DNA of 64,000 bases, taken from assembly GCF_030272615.1 (NCBI RefSeq), contig NC_081405.1, positions 570,521,095-570,585,094 on the forward strand. The letters are read 5' to 3'. The DNA is from Cryptomeria japonica (Eukaryota > Streptophyta > Pinopsida > Cupressales > Cupressaceae). Each line of letters starts with the position of its first letter. Positions within the stretch are counted from its first letter, which is position 1. Positions 20,959 through 31,755 of this stretch are shown in pieces. Both the position numbers and the translations under genes were made by a program. The notes beneath the pieces were generated by a model. The model did no database searches. It had not been told where the DNA came from and was given only the letters and a program-made list of their open reading frames with translations.

Positions 20959-22207
20959 TTCTTAGCTTTTATGGACGTCTCTAAGGTCCGCTGCCTACCA
21001 TTGGAAATATACCTTGCAGCTTCCTTTTGTCTTGATAGTCTCTGTGATGGGCGGCCCACTTTAAGATCCATCCCCACATCAGATTTGCAATCCTGGTCTT
21101 GCGCCTTTGAGTAATCCATCCCTCATCAATAGGAGTCATGCAGCCACTAGATGACGCACTAGGGGTACCAAGTGAGAGTAAACCCTAGTTCAGGGTGGGA
21201 GACACCAATGGGGAGCGAGCTGTCTTCGGGGCGAGAGAGGGATCCCTCTCAATCTCACCATCTTCTAGTTGATCAACCAGTTAAACCGACCTAATCATTG
21301 GGGAGATGCACTATTCCTTGCTGGCTGAATTACAGGCTTTCACCATAATATTTGTAGGAGATTTGAGAAGGAATTGTTGATACTCTCAGCAAAGGGGTAT
21401 TCTTCCATAGTCGGGTCCTCGACTGCTAAGGGAGGCTGGTCCGGGCCAAGAGTAGGAGTGAACATAGGTCCCACAGCCAGGTCTTGATGAATAATAGGAG
21501 CATTTGGCATTGAAACTTCCACCTAGGTCGAACCCTTAAGCTTGAGGGATAGGGGGCAGAGCCTTGCATTGTGAGATAACATGCCCAAATTTGAGGCATT
21601 TTTGGTAGAAGAGGGTATCATTTTCATAAACCAAGGCTTGAGTCTAGCTACCAAGCCTGGATTCGAGGGTTATGAAGTTGGGGAGATTCTTTCTCACAGT
21701 ATCTTGAACACAAAAATGAGCATATAATAGGCATGATTTGGATCAGGTGATATCATCAACACCTACAAAATGACCAAAAGAGTTCCCAATCCATTTGAAG
21801 ATGGATTCATCCCAGTATTCAAGGGGAAGCCCCAAGAGCCGAACCCAAATCGGAGCATTTTTCTGCAAGTCAGTCATAGGGTCAAAGCCAGCCTTCCAAC
21901 AACAGAGGGAGAGGTTGTTTCGACCATAGGACCAACATCTAGAGAGGACAAGAGTGACATCCTCCTCAATAGTGAATCTGAAGAGGAATACGGTGCCATG
22001 CATGGCACTACTAGAAACACTCCCTTTCAGTTTCCATTTGTCCTTGACCCATTTTTTGACCATCTCCACCTTGGGGCATAGGGAGAAGAACTTCACCACC
22101 AGAGTATTAGCCATGTTTAGTAAAATGTGGTCCAAAACAATGTCAGGAAGCTCAAAAGACATTCCCTCCTCAGATTGCGAGTAGACAGGGACGAAGTTGG
22201 GGTCCAC
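20955..22207 (-). pseudogene. LINE ORF1 with DUF4283-like domain and zinc knuckle (L1-c)
   Basis: ATG at 22207 opens a 154-codon frame containing VKFFSLCPKVEMVKKWVKDK and WVRLLGLPLEYWDESIFKWI, the hallmark of the DUF4283 domain of plant L1 ORF1 proteins. After TGA at 21743 the frame continues, and a zinc-knuckle remnant, FYQKCLKFGHVISQC, appears at about 21600; the first Cys of C-x2-C-x4-H-x4-C is replaced by Tyr. The C-terminus, RTLETSIKAKK, ends in TGA at 20957-20955, overlapping the ORF2 ATG as ATGA. Start and end frames differ, so at least one indel lies between. ORF1 protein coats element RNA. Confidence 0.85.
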
Positions 22208-22211
22208 GGTC

Positions 22212-23420
22212 TAAGAAAAATTCTATATAGAATTTCAACAAGAAATACTGTATGAAAGACAAAATAGTCATTGAAAAATGCTTTTATAAAACTACAAGTT
22301 TTCTTTTATTTTGTTATTTGCCTCACATCCTCTTGATATTTACCAGTTTTCTTACTCATCCACTAACTTTCTAGTCACAACATCCACTCACTCTCTACTC
22401 ACAATTTCTAGCATGAATACAAAAAATAAAACCACGTGAGTTATAGCGGTGGCCTATACCCTAAAATATTTTATCTTTTTCTTCTTTTTGTACACTCTCT
22501 TTCCTTTCCTTTCCTAAGCCCCCTTCACACAAATGTGTTTCCCTTTTCCCAAACTCCTATCAAAATTAAATTTCAAATTATTATTATTTTATGAGCACTA
22601 TATATTCATTTCAACTCACGGATTAGTATTAATAATTTTTTTAATTAAATATATTTTTACCAAAAATGATAATATATATCAACTATTAGATTGCATGGAG
22701 TCTCTAAAATATGTTATTGTATCTGAAGATGGATATTTATTTACATAATATATATTGTCATTATGTGTATATACAAAATATCTACCTCCATATACGTAGT
22801 TTTGTTAAAAAGATAAGAGTTTTAGTTTTCACTTTATTCATCTACTATGTGGAAAGATATTAGAAATTACTACAATGAATTTATCAATTTGATTGAAAAA
22901 ATTTCTTTTTACTATTTGAATTCTTAGGTCCTTTTTTAGCATAAGGACCATAGCCTTTTATTATGGGTAAAAAAATTTTAGAAGGAACCCAAAATTATTT
23001 AAATAAAGCTACTTATAAGATAACCAATACTAACCAAGAGCAAAACCAAGGAACAAAAAGTTAAGAAATATAGACACAACAACCCATAGTAGAACTAGAG
23101 AACCAAAAGCTACCTCAAAGGAAAGAAAAAATACACCCAAAACAAAAAAATTAACAAACATGCAACAAAAATTAGACAAACAACATAGACAATAAAAACT
23201 ACTTTAACATATTCAAGGTGTGTCAATATTTATTAAATTATCAAAATTGAAATTAAAACATATTATTGTAGCTAAGGAAAAAAGTCGTTGTTCAACTTAT
23301 TCATAATTCTAGTAAGAATTTCTTTCTAGTAGATTTTTTTTCTTCCCCTAATCTTTCAACTCAACACATACAATTTCTATATTTCTTTAGCAAAAAGAAG
23401 TTAAAGAAAATATACCATAA
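22212..23420. repeat. Host segment H, copy 2 (right part)
   Basis: Continues copy 2 after the L1-c insertion, parallel to 6140-7620. Compared with copy 1 it lacks the stretch equivalent to about 7093-7437, including the GT tract: CAAGGTGTGTCAATATTT joins sequences that are about 345 bases apart in copy 1. No gene is seen. Confidence 0.8.
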
Positions 23421-25400
23421 TGTTTCAAGTTTCCTACAAATGTTACAAACTTCAATATCAAGATATTAGACAATAAAACATAAAATTTTCTTACTCTATT
23501 TATGTAATGGTATAAGTTTATTGTATAGGTTATTAAATGGTAAATATGATTATATTCTAACAAATAAAAAAATAATTTAAATAAAATTTAAATTTAATGC
23601 TAAAAATATAAAAATAAATAAATTATACAATATAATTAAATGTTTTATTTAGTTTTATGATAAGTTTTTGTATATAAATAATTGTATTTCAATTGATGTT
23701 TATTTTTTTATTAGTAGTTGTGCTGGATTAGTATTAATGCAATTAGTTTAATAGTTTAGTTAACAAAAATAAAATTTAAGTAACTTAACATGTCACTTTT
23801 ACTAATACAAAGAAAAAATTAAATGATATGATAAATTTGATTAATAGGAAAGCATGAGGTAAATATAGTCATATAAAATTGGCTTATATAACTATAAATA
23901 TAATAATTTTAAATTTTAAAATAATAATTAGTTATTTGATATTATATTTTATATATAAATAATTTTGCATGTTAAAAAAATGACTAAATTAAGTGAAGAT
24001 CAAATATATATAGATATGGTAGATTCTTGTTTTTATATATAAAACCATCCAAGCCCTTTCAAAATTATACAAACAAGAAGGAATCTCACATACATCATCT
24101 AAAGTGTAATGAATATAAAATATTATGTCCCCTCTAGGCATCCTCTTTACACATCAATTTTAAGTTTTAAATGAACCAAAGAAAGATCATTAGCTAGAAT
24201 AATAATTTGGACATAATATTATAAATATTTTTTCTCACTCTAATATGTAATGGAGGTGTTTCTTGTTTTATAGTATAAATTTATTACACATCAATTTTTA
24301 GTTTTATGATAATTTGTTGTATGTATAATTTTTTATATGTAAGTAATTGTATTTCAATAGATTCTTGTTTTATATTAGTAGTTGTATTAGGATAGTATTA
24401 TTGCAATCAATTTAGTTTAATTAACAAATATTAAATGTAAGTAACTTAACATGTCACTTTTATTAATACAAAGAAACGTGGGAAAAATGAAATGATATGA
24501 TAAATTTTATTGAGATGAAAGCATAAGATTAATATAGTCATATTAAATTGACTTACATAATTATAATTATAATAATATGAAAGTTTAAAATAATAATTAA
24601 TAAATTGATATTTATATTTTTTATATAAATAATTTTACATATTAAAAAAAAAAAAAAAAGCTAAGTGAATATCAAATATATATGTATATAATATATGGTG
24701 GATCCATGCCCTTTTAGAATTATATAAACAAGAAGGAATCTCACATATCAACTTTTAAGTTTGAAATGAACTGGAACATAGATTATTAGTGAGAATAATA
24801 ATTTGGACATAATATGCATGTAAGATATAATTCATATAAAAAATATAAGTAATTGTATTTGGTTCTTGTTAGTAATTTTGTTCTCACCAATTAAAAATAT
24901 GATTTTTTTCTTTTGATTATTTTTTAATTTTTAAAAAGTTAAGATGCATAATTTTTAATTTTTTAAGTTTATTAGTTAAAAATATATTTTTCTTCACAAT
25001 GATTTTTGAATTTTTGAATTTTTGAAGTACATACCTTTTATAAATATATATTTTTAAATTTATAGAATATTTGTAACAATGTTATCTAAACTAATTTTTT
25101 AATATCAATTTAGCAACCTTCTTTTAATTGTAATATTTTTTTAAAATTATTTTTCTTAAACTTTAAAAGTATTCAATCTTATCATAATTTAACATATTAT
25201 ACATTTGCACCATCTTATGAAAAATAGTAATTACAAACATTAGAATAAATTTTAAGTAATATTGATATAAAGATCACTTAATTTATTTTATGCCACCATT
25301 AAATATAAATTTAAATTAATTACAAATTATTTAGAAATATTTATAATAATTACAATTATAAACTATGTTCTAATTACATTTATTATTAATAATTATAATT
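23421..25400. other. AT-rich spacer with a ~650-bp degenerate tandem duplication
   Basis: No coding or RNA gene is seen. Sequence from about 23640 to 24240 is repeated from about 24300 to 24835 with a shift of about 649 bases. Shared stretches include AAGTAACTTAACATGTCACT and AACAAGAAGGAATCTCACAT. The rest is AT-rich, with a run of 16 A at about 24644. Confidence 0.7.
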
Positions 25401-25404
25401 AGGA

Positions 25405-25735
25405 TTAAAATTATAATTATAACAAGAGTTAGTGTTAGAATAAGGGTTAGCACCAAAGGTTAGAATTGAGGTTCATACTATTTCTAAAATTAAGGTTAGA
25501 GTTTTAGATTAAGGACAAGGGATAGAGTTAAGAAAAAAATAGGATTAAGATTGTATTTAATGTTATAATTAGGTTAAGTATTAGGGATACAATGCAAATT
25601 AATGTTAATATTAGTATTAGGGTCATGGTTACAACTAGAATTTAAACCATGCTAGACATAAGACTAAAATTAAGGTTAGGGTTAAACTTAGATCAAAGAT
25701 TAAGGGTTAAGGGTTTTAGTATTTAGAATTAAAAT
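25405..25735. repeat. Degenerate TTAGGG-like repeats
   Basis: Words such as AAGGGTTAG, TTAGGGTTAAAC and TTAAGGGTTAAGGG recur with AT-rich interruptions on the plus strand. They are too degenerate to be a recent telomere insertion. Confidence 0.55.
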
Positions 25736-26144
25736 AATAGAGATAAGTGCATTATATAAAAATATCATGTTAAATTTTGAACTTATTATTTATTAGTTTA
25801 AAAATTAGAATAAGTATGCAATAACTATAAATGTTTCATTAGTAAAACACCTTCAACTTTGAATATCAATTTGTTCACTACATACTACAATTGTGGGCAC
25901 TCTCTACTACATAGTTGCAATACATATGCCTTGAAGAAATATATTACTTCAAATTATTGTTGAAACCCATGTCCAGATTGATATGTTATAACTCGTCTAT
26001 TAACTAAACAACTTTTTACTAAAAAGGCAAGTACTCGCCCCTATGTGGCACTTGTTTTTTATTAGTACTTGTGAGTGCTTAGTATTATTCGCTTAATATT
26101 GTAAAATGCATTATGGGATGTACGGTGCCTAGCTAGACTATTTC

Positions 26145-26379
26145 AAACTTAATTAAAGATTGTCTTGAAATGATAGCCCGCTTGGAGGATTTCAAGATCT
26201 TGCACATTTTCCGGGAACGAAACAAACTAGCTGATCATTTGGTCAACTTGGCAGTGGGTAACATGGCAGTTAAATGGTGGAGTGGAGAGGAAACTTTCTG
26301 GAAAACACTGTGTGACCTGGCAAGAAATGATGCCAAGATCTGTGGCCTTTCCAATGAAATTTATGATGAAATATTATGA
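26145..26379 (+). pseudogene. LINE RNase H C-terminal half (L1-d)
   Basis: LEDFKILHIFRERNKLADHL (from about 26185) is the conserved final RNase H segment, with the HIxRExNxxAD motif. It continues VNLAVGNMAVKWWSG and ends at TGA 26377. The N-terminal half with the FDGA strand is missing, so this is a 5'-truncated copy. Confidence 0.8.
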
Positions 26380-26422
26380 TGGGATGGGAGCCATTGGGGT
26401 TGTATTTTGAATTATTATCATT

Positions 26423-28090
26423 TTGAGAAGAGTTAGAATGTTTGGTTTGCCCTATTTATGGTTTTCTTTCCTCTTGGTTTTTCTAGAATCTCTTATTTGT
26501 TCGAGCTTCAGAATGGGAGGTGAGAAGTATAGGTTTGAACCCACAACCTATGATAAGTGGGAGAAGAACAAGGAGGTTTGGGAGGAAATTTCTAATGGAG
26601 GGATGGTTCCTTTTTTGGAGAGACTACATGGTCATTCGGCCATTTTTTATGAAAATCTTTGTTAAAGGGTGGAATAAGGGTGTGCTGACTGCCTTTGGTG
26701 TAGAATTTCAAGTTGATGAAACTCTAGTTGCCACTATTACTGGTCTAGATATGAGAGGCAAAAAATTCTATAGAGATAGGAAGTCAGGTGTGAAGGATAT
26801 TGCTACCTCTTATGACAAGGAGAAGGAAAGATTGAGGGTTATGAAAATGACAGACAATGGCTATAATAGGAAAGAGTTGATTTCCCTCTAGGCTAAGATG
26901 GAAGAATTTATCATGAGGTACATCACCTTGGATGGTAGATATACTATTATTTTTTCTCATTATTTTACTATCTTAAACAATTTTAGGCATGGTAAATTGA
27001 TTTCCATTCCCTTTTATCTGATTTCGTCCTTGGAGAATAGTTTAGTTAAACATTCTGAAAACCAGGATAACCTTGTTATTCATGAAGGGCTTATCTTGTT
27101 GATTATGGAATACACCTAGGCACATGAAATGAAACCCTCCCCAAGGATAAAACATGCATTTCCTCTTCTAACCGTGATGTACAGTTGGTTTCTGATACGG
27201 AAATAGATGAGGATGACAATGGTATGACCATGGACTAGTGGGATATCAAGGATATGGAGGACCCTGATTATAGACCAAAAATAGAAGAGGAGTTTATGGT
27301 GACCCCAGGAACTAACAGTAGCAAGAAAATCAATCCTTCAAGGTGGGCGGCTAGTAAGTTCAATCTAGCAGTAGGAAAATGCAAGACCTTGAGCCACCCA
27401 CCAAAAAGAAATTGAAACTTACCAAATTTGGGGGGTCCAAAGTCCTCGACCATGAGATTAGGTTAGACATCCCTATCAAGGTGGATGATGAGAAACAGGG
27501 GCGTGCGATTAAGCAAAATAAAGGCAAGATAATGGAGAAGAGGGTGATAGGAAATCGGCTATTGGAGGCTAATTATTGGAAGTGGGTGGAGAAGGAAATT
27601 GGATCCCTAAAAGATGTGATTAAAGGAATTGTCAACACTTTCACGGAATCCCCTTGGCCCAATAAATCTGAGAAGATCATGAGCATGATCCAAAAAATTT
27701 CTCAAGATGTGGAAACTATGAAGAGTAACGAAGAGCGCAAAATTGAGAAGCTGGAAGAGGATGTGAGTGAGATCAAGGAAAACCTGAACAATCTAGTAGA
27801 AATCAGTAGGCAGGCGATGAATAATAGCGTTGATGGTTTGGAAAAGATTAATTCCATGATGATTGATTATAGAACCAGGACCATCGCTAGTGACCCTCTC
27901 ATGGGAGATAAGCAGAAAAAGATTGCTTCGGAGGGTGGACAGAGTGCTGCTGGCAGGAAGATTAGTTCGGGTCCATGTACTAGAACTAGGAACCGGAGCT
28001 AGGACCAGGGTACCTCCAGATTCATCATGGAGGACCTGGAGAAGATTAATAGAAGTATTATTCAAAAAAATACTGAATTGATGCACTCTT
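26423..28090 (+). pseudogene. LINE third ORF, unknown domain plus coiled coil (L1-d ORF3)
   Basis: The readable core starts MGGEKYRFEPTTYDKWEKN (26513). It passes VPFLERLHGHSAIFYENL, then shifts frame at about 26662 to KGWNKGVLTAFGVEFQVDE, VATITGLDMRGKKFYRDRK and FIMRYITLDGRYTIIFSHYF. The distal part (27379-28002) is open for 207 codons: basic (KQNKGKIMEKR), then a long predicted coiled coil (IQKISQDVETMKSNEERKIE, EEDVSEIKENLNNLVEI). Stops include TAG at about 26890, 27117 and 28000. The N-terminal block matches L1-c ORF3. The family is unrecognised; the coiled coil suggests oligomerisation, as in ORF1 proteins, but that is inference. Confidence 0.65.
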
Positions 28091-28258
28091 TTAGTTGAGT
28101 GCATGGTCCTGTTTTTTGGTTTTGTTTTTTGTCTTTTACTGTTGGTCTGTGTGGGGCTTGTCCCCTATTCTACTTTGTTTTTTGGTCTGGTTGGCTACTG
28201 GGTAATACTTTGGGTTTAGGTCCCTGTAAAACCTATTTATCTTTATCAAAAACATTTT

Positions 28259-30182
28259 AAGTTAATATTATTATAATTTATCATTATAAATATTTTAATC
28301 AATTATACTACAACTCTAGGTTTAATTAATTATTTTTTTAATTTATAATTATTTGAAATTTTAAATAAAATGATAATTAATTAAAATTATTATAAATAAA
28401 ATAATTAATTATAATTATAATTTTATTGAATAATTAAATTAAAATTATAATTTGAGATTTTATTATTTATTATAATTGTGATTAAAATCAAAATCAAAAT
28501 TAGATAATAATTATTGTTATAAATATTCAATAATTAAATTACAATACTAAAAGGTAAATATTAGTCACAACACTTGTTTAATTTTATAAATTTCCAAATT
28601 TAAATGTTCATCAACTTATTCAAATCTATGCTCATACAAGTACAATACAGTTTTATTTTAATTTGCATCATAGAGTCGTACATTTAAAAATAAAGTTTGA
28701 GTAATTTAAGATTTACAACTGGAGTGTATACATCGGAAAGGAATCTTTTAACCGTGCAATTCCTCCACAAATGACAGACGCGAGCAGATTCAGTGGTCCT
28801 TACTATTATTTCTCTTTAAATCCATGAAGACACGTCATATGAGATGAGAGATTTAAGGGAAAACAATTCATATATCTATCTTTAACCAAAAGAACTCGCC
28901 TCACTTATCAACGAAGTTTACTTAATATTTGGTTTTAATTTTATATTATAATTGTATTTATTATTATATATATCTTATAAAATTATATATTTAAATATGT
29001 TCATATAAAATATAATATCACAATGACTTATTCTATAGAAGTTGTGTTGATATGTGTTTTTTTTTTTAACAGATTTGCATTTCTTTAATTTTAAATTCGA
29101 GTAAAGAACAATTTGCATATTGAAAAGAATTATGTTAATCGTAGCAAACTCTTCCTTTTTTCATTTTGAGAGAAAAGTAAAATCATTTATAAAGAGTTTA
29201 TAAGGATTTACTTTTGTTTATTATAGTTTTTTAAAGTTCTAAAGACACAAACCATCCCTTGTACGGTGAATACACTTTACAATTTCTGTTGGTAAATTTA
29301 CTCACATTTTTATCAAGGATCTTATTTTTATCAAAGAGAGAACATTTTTTTTAGCTCCACTCTTATGATTATATTTTAGGATAACTTCTATCACACTTGT
29401 ATTTATTTTAATTTTTTTTGTATAAATTTTCATATAGTCTGAACTTTTTAATTTTCATTTAACATAGTTATAAATTGTATTGTAGAATAAAATTTAAAGA
29501 ATAATTAATTTTTTAAATACTTTACATTGAATTTTTGCAACTTTTAAAGAGGATTAATTTAAGTTTAATTTGAAAAAAAAAATCTTCTACTTTTTAATTT
29601 TTATTTGATTAATGTAGTTTTTAGGATTGAAAACATTTGAAGGGATGGAAAATATTTTATACGAATAAATTAGAGCAAGTATCATTGTTATTTTGATTTG
29701 GCTAATATAGATTGTAATGTTAAATAACATTTAAAGAATAAAAAAATAATTTGTAATACTTTATTTTTGTAATTTTTAATGAGGAAAACTTTTTTTTGTA
29801 GCTTTTAGTTAATTAAAATTTAAGGGACAATTTTTTAAATAAGGATAGAATTAATGTAGCTTTGTAATTGTAAAAAAAATAAAAAACATAAAACCATTGC
29901 AACAAGATGATAGGGCTTCACCATTCACCTAAACAACTAGCTATTCAACTACAAGATTTTCAAAAATTCCAAACTTGTGAATTGTTTCTTAAAATCCTAT
30001 TTCACAGATTTACTCAAATTACTCTAGTTACTTCATATCTATATCACCTATACAATTATTCAGGTTAATAAATAAAACGGAAAATATATTTTACTATCAG
30101 CTAACCATTGCACCTCCTTTTGGTGCAAGTACTAGTATATAATTTATTTAGAAGTTTAAATATCTTAAAGACAAACTTTAGG
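28259..30182. other. AT-rich spacer
   Basis: No open frame of note, no tRNA or rRNA, no clear repeat boundary. It lies downstream of the minus-strand RING gene and may include its 3' flank. Confidence 0.6.
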
Positions 30183-30378
30183 TTAACGTAAGCACTTCAG
30201 TACCACAGTAGAAAAAGTAGAAAGAATTACGATAACAATAAATATCCAAACATATGCGTGTATTGTTGTCTCATACAATTCAATGTACTTCATAGCAGTA
30301 AAACCCGGACCAAATTCTAAGAATATGGAGCATTCACTAATTGTAATATCAATTTCAATAATTCTTTCCATGCACACT

Positions 30379-30958
30379 CTACACTCGATCCTCTCGTACT
30401 GTTTTTGGCTCATTTTCCATAGAGAATGGTGTTGTGCAGATGGGACAAGTATTGTGATCCTCAAGCCATGGCCAAATACAGTGAGAATGAAATATATGTC
30501 CGATCATACAAGGAATTTCTCGAACCTCTTCTCCCCAAATAAAATCATCCCTACAAACTCCACAGAAAAGCCCATCATCAACATGAAAATCTGAAACTGT
30601 TACAATGGGCAGTCCCTCTACCAATTCTTTCGCCTTCCTTTCATTCTCCGTTATCTTAACGATATTTCTCAGAATAGAATAGAGAGTATTGAAGACCCCA
30701 CGTAACCACCGAATATGAGCAGGGAGTTGATCCTCATAAACTTCAATCCGGAGAAATTCGGAATGAAATAAATCGTGACGGGGTGTTAAGCTGTTGCAGA
30801 CGACGAGGCAGAGTTTCACGTTCCATCAAACAATTTGCTTGCATGAATACTTTGGTGGCTTCGATACGTAAATCCCCCATGCGGCATTCCAGGCTTTTAC
30901 ACCACTCTGGAAGTTCATATTCCCTGCAATCCATTTTCTTCTCCTCCTGCATTTGCAT
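30379..30958 (-). pseudogene. RING-H2 zinc-finger protein gene, probable E3 ubiquitin ligase, one frameshift
   Basis: Two overlapping minus-strand frames make one gene of about 193 codons. The first starts MQMQEEKKMDCREYELPEWC (30958) and runs to TPSRFISFRI (about 30755). The second carries LRIEVYEDQLPAHIRWLRGV and the RING. The finger is complete: CGVC, 14 residues, C-MIG-H-IF-H-SH-C, 10 residues, CPIC, i.e. C-x2-C-x14-C-x3-H-x2-H-x2-C-x10-C-x2-C (residues 86-128 of the second frame). RING-H2 proteins recruit ubiquitin-conjugating enzymes. The coding span of 580 bases is not a multiple of three, so a one-base indel near 30750-30800 breaks it. The stop after REDRV is at the position equivalent to the stop in the fragment at 53.85 kb. 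A sequencing error or a recent pseudogene are both possible. Confidence 0.75.
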
Positions 30959-31377
30959 TTCTTGAGTTAACTGGCTTTATCCAATTACCAATGAACTGAT
31001 TTTCAATTCGGTATGCGAATTTGTGGAATGGGTTGCAGTTTTGTGAGAAAATGTAGAGAATGAAGCGTCAGCGATAGTTTCTTCTCGCGACTCGTCAAAA
31101 CAGGTTAGCCGTCGATCCAAACACTAGTTAATTTAGGCATAACTTTTCACCGCTTATCTTTATAAAGAGCTTGTTAATTTATTATTAATTATTGTTTCGA
31201 AATATTTTTAAAATCAGAATTCTTAAAGTTAACTGATTTATTTTTAGATGTTTATTATTAATGATTATTTTAAAATATTATAAATTTATTTGATTATTTT
31301 AGTTTTGTTTTGAAGGCAGTCATAAGAAAAGAAAATAATTTATCAACATTTATACAAGAGTTTAGAGTAATTAAGAA

Positions 31378-31755
31378 GAAAATCATCTTATAGTATCTTC
31401 ATAACTAATTTTAGAGTAAAATAATTTAGAAAAGTATAAAAATACTTTTTATGGATCATATTTTTTTTATTCATTATTTATGAAAATATAGGAATGAAAG
31501 AATTAAAAAAAATAATAGTGAAGAAATTCTTTATGGCTTATAAATAGGAGAGACATATAAATTGTTATTAGGAATAAAGTATAAAATTGAACACTTATAG
31601 GGAAAAAGATAAAATTATGCCCAACTCTTTCATTATTTGCAATTTTAAATTAGTTAGTTGTATATAATCTTTGATTTAAATCAAAATTAGAATTCACTTA
31701 ATTTTATTTGTTTTGTACTAATTTTATTTTTATTTTTATTTAACATATTACAAAT
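31378..31755. repeat. Host segment H, copy 3 (upstream of the RING gene)
   Basis: AATCATCTTATAGTATCTTC through TTTGATTTAAATC matches 5206-5610 closely, then diverges. It lies about 420 bases upstream of the RING start, which places the H segments in the upstream flank of RING gene copies. Confidence 0.75.

Larger units (their letters stand above)
9391..22211 (-). mobile_element. Near full-length L1-clade LINE (L1-c), split by an LTR element
   Basis: Read on the minus strand: ORF1 (22207-20955), ORF2 with endonuclease, RT and RNase H (20958 to about 11750, interrupted at 18084-12484 by an LTR retrotransposon), then a third ORF (11338-9600), a 3' UTR and a tail ending ATTAATCAAA. Without the LTR element it is about 7.2 kb. 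The 5' end lies only four bases above the ORF1 ATG, so the 5' UTR is missing. A hairpin AAGGG-TCAGTG-CCCTT (9430-9415) precedes the tail. Comparison with host copies at 6135 and 50785 shows insertion into GTT/AAG with no visible target duplication. Confidence 0.9.
26140..28258 (+). mobile_element. 5'-truncated LINE: RNase H end, third ORF and 3' tail (L1-d)
   Basis: Begins inside the second half of RNase H, then the third ORF, then a T-rich 3' UTR with hairpin GGTTT...AAACC (28213-28233) and a tail ending TTTATCAAAAACA. It is independent support for the RNase H, ORF3, hairpin order seen in L1-c. No clear target duplication was found. Confidence 0.8.

Noticed and set aside
30183-30464. 93-codon minus-strand frame with a hydrophobic end as an extra domain of the RING protein
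   Set aside because: The stop after REDRV is at the same position in the paralogous fragment at 53.85 kb, so this is 3' UTR in another frame.
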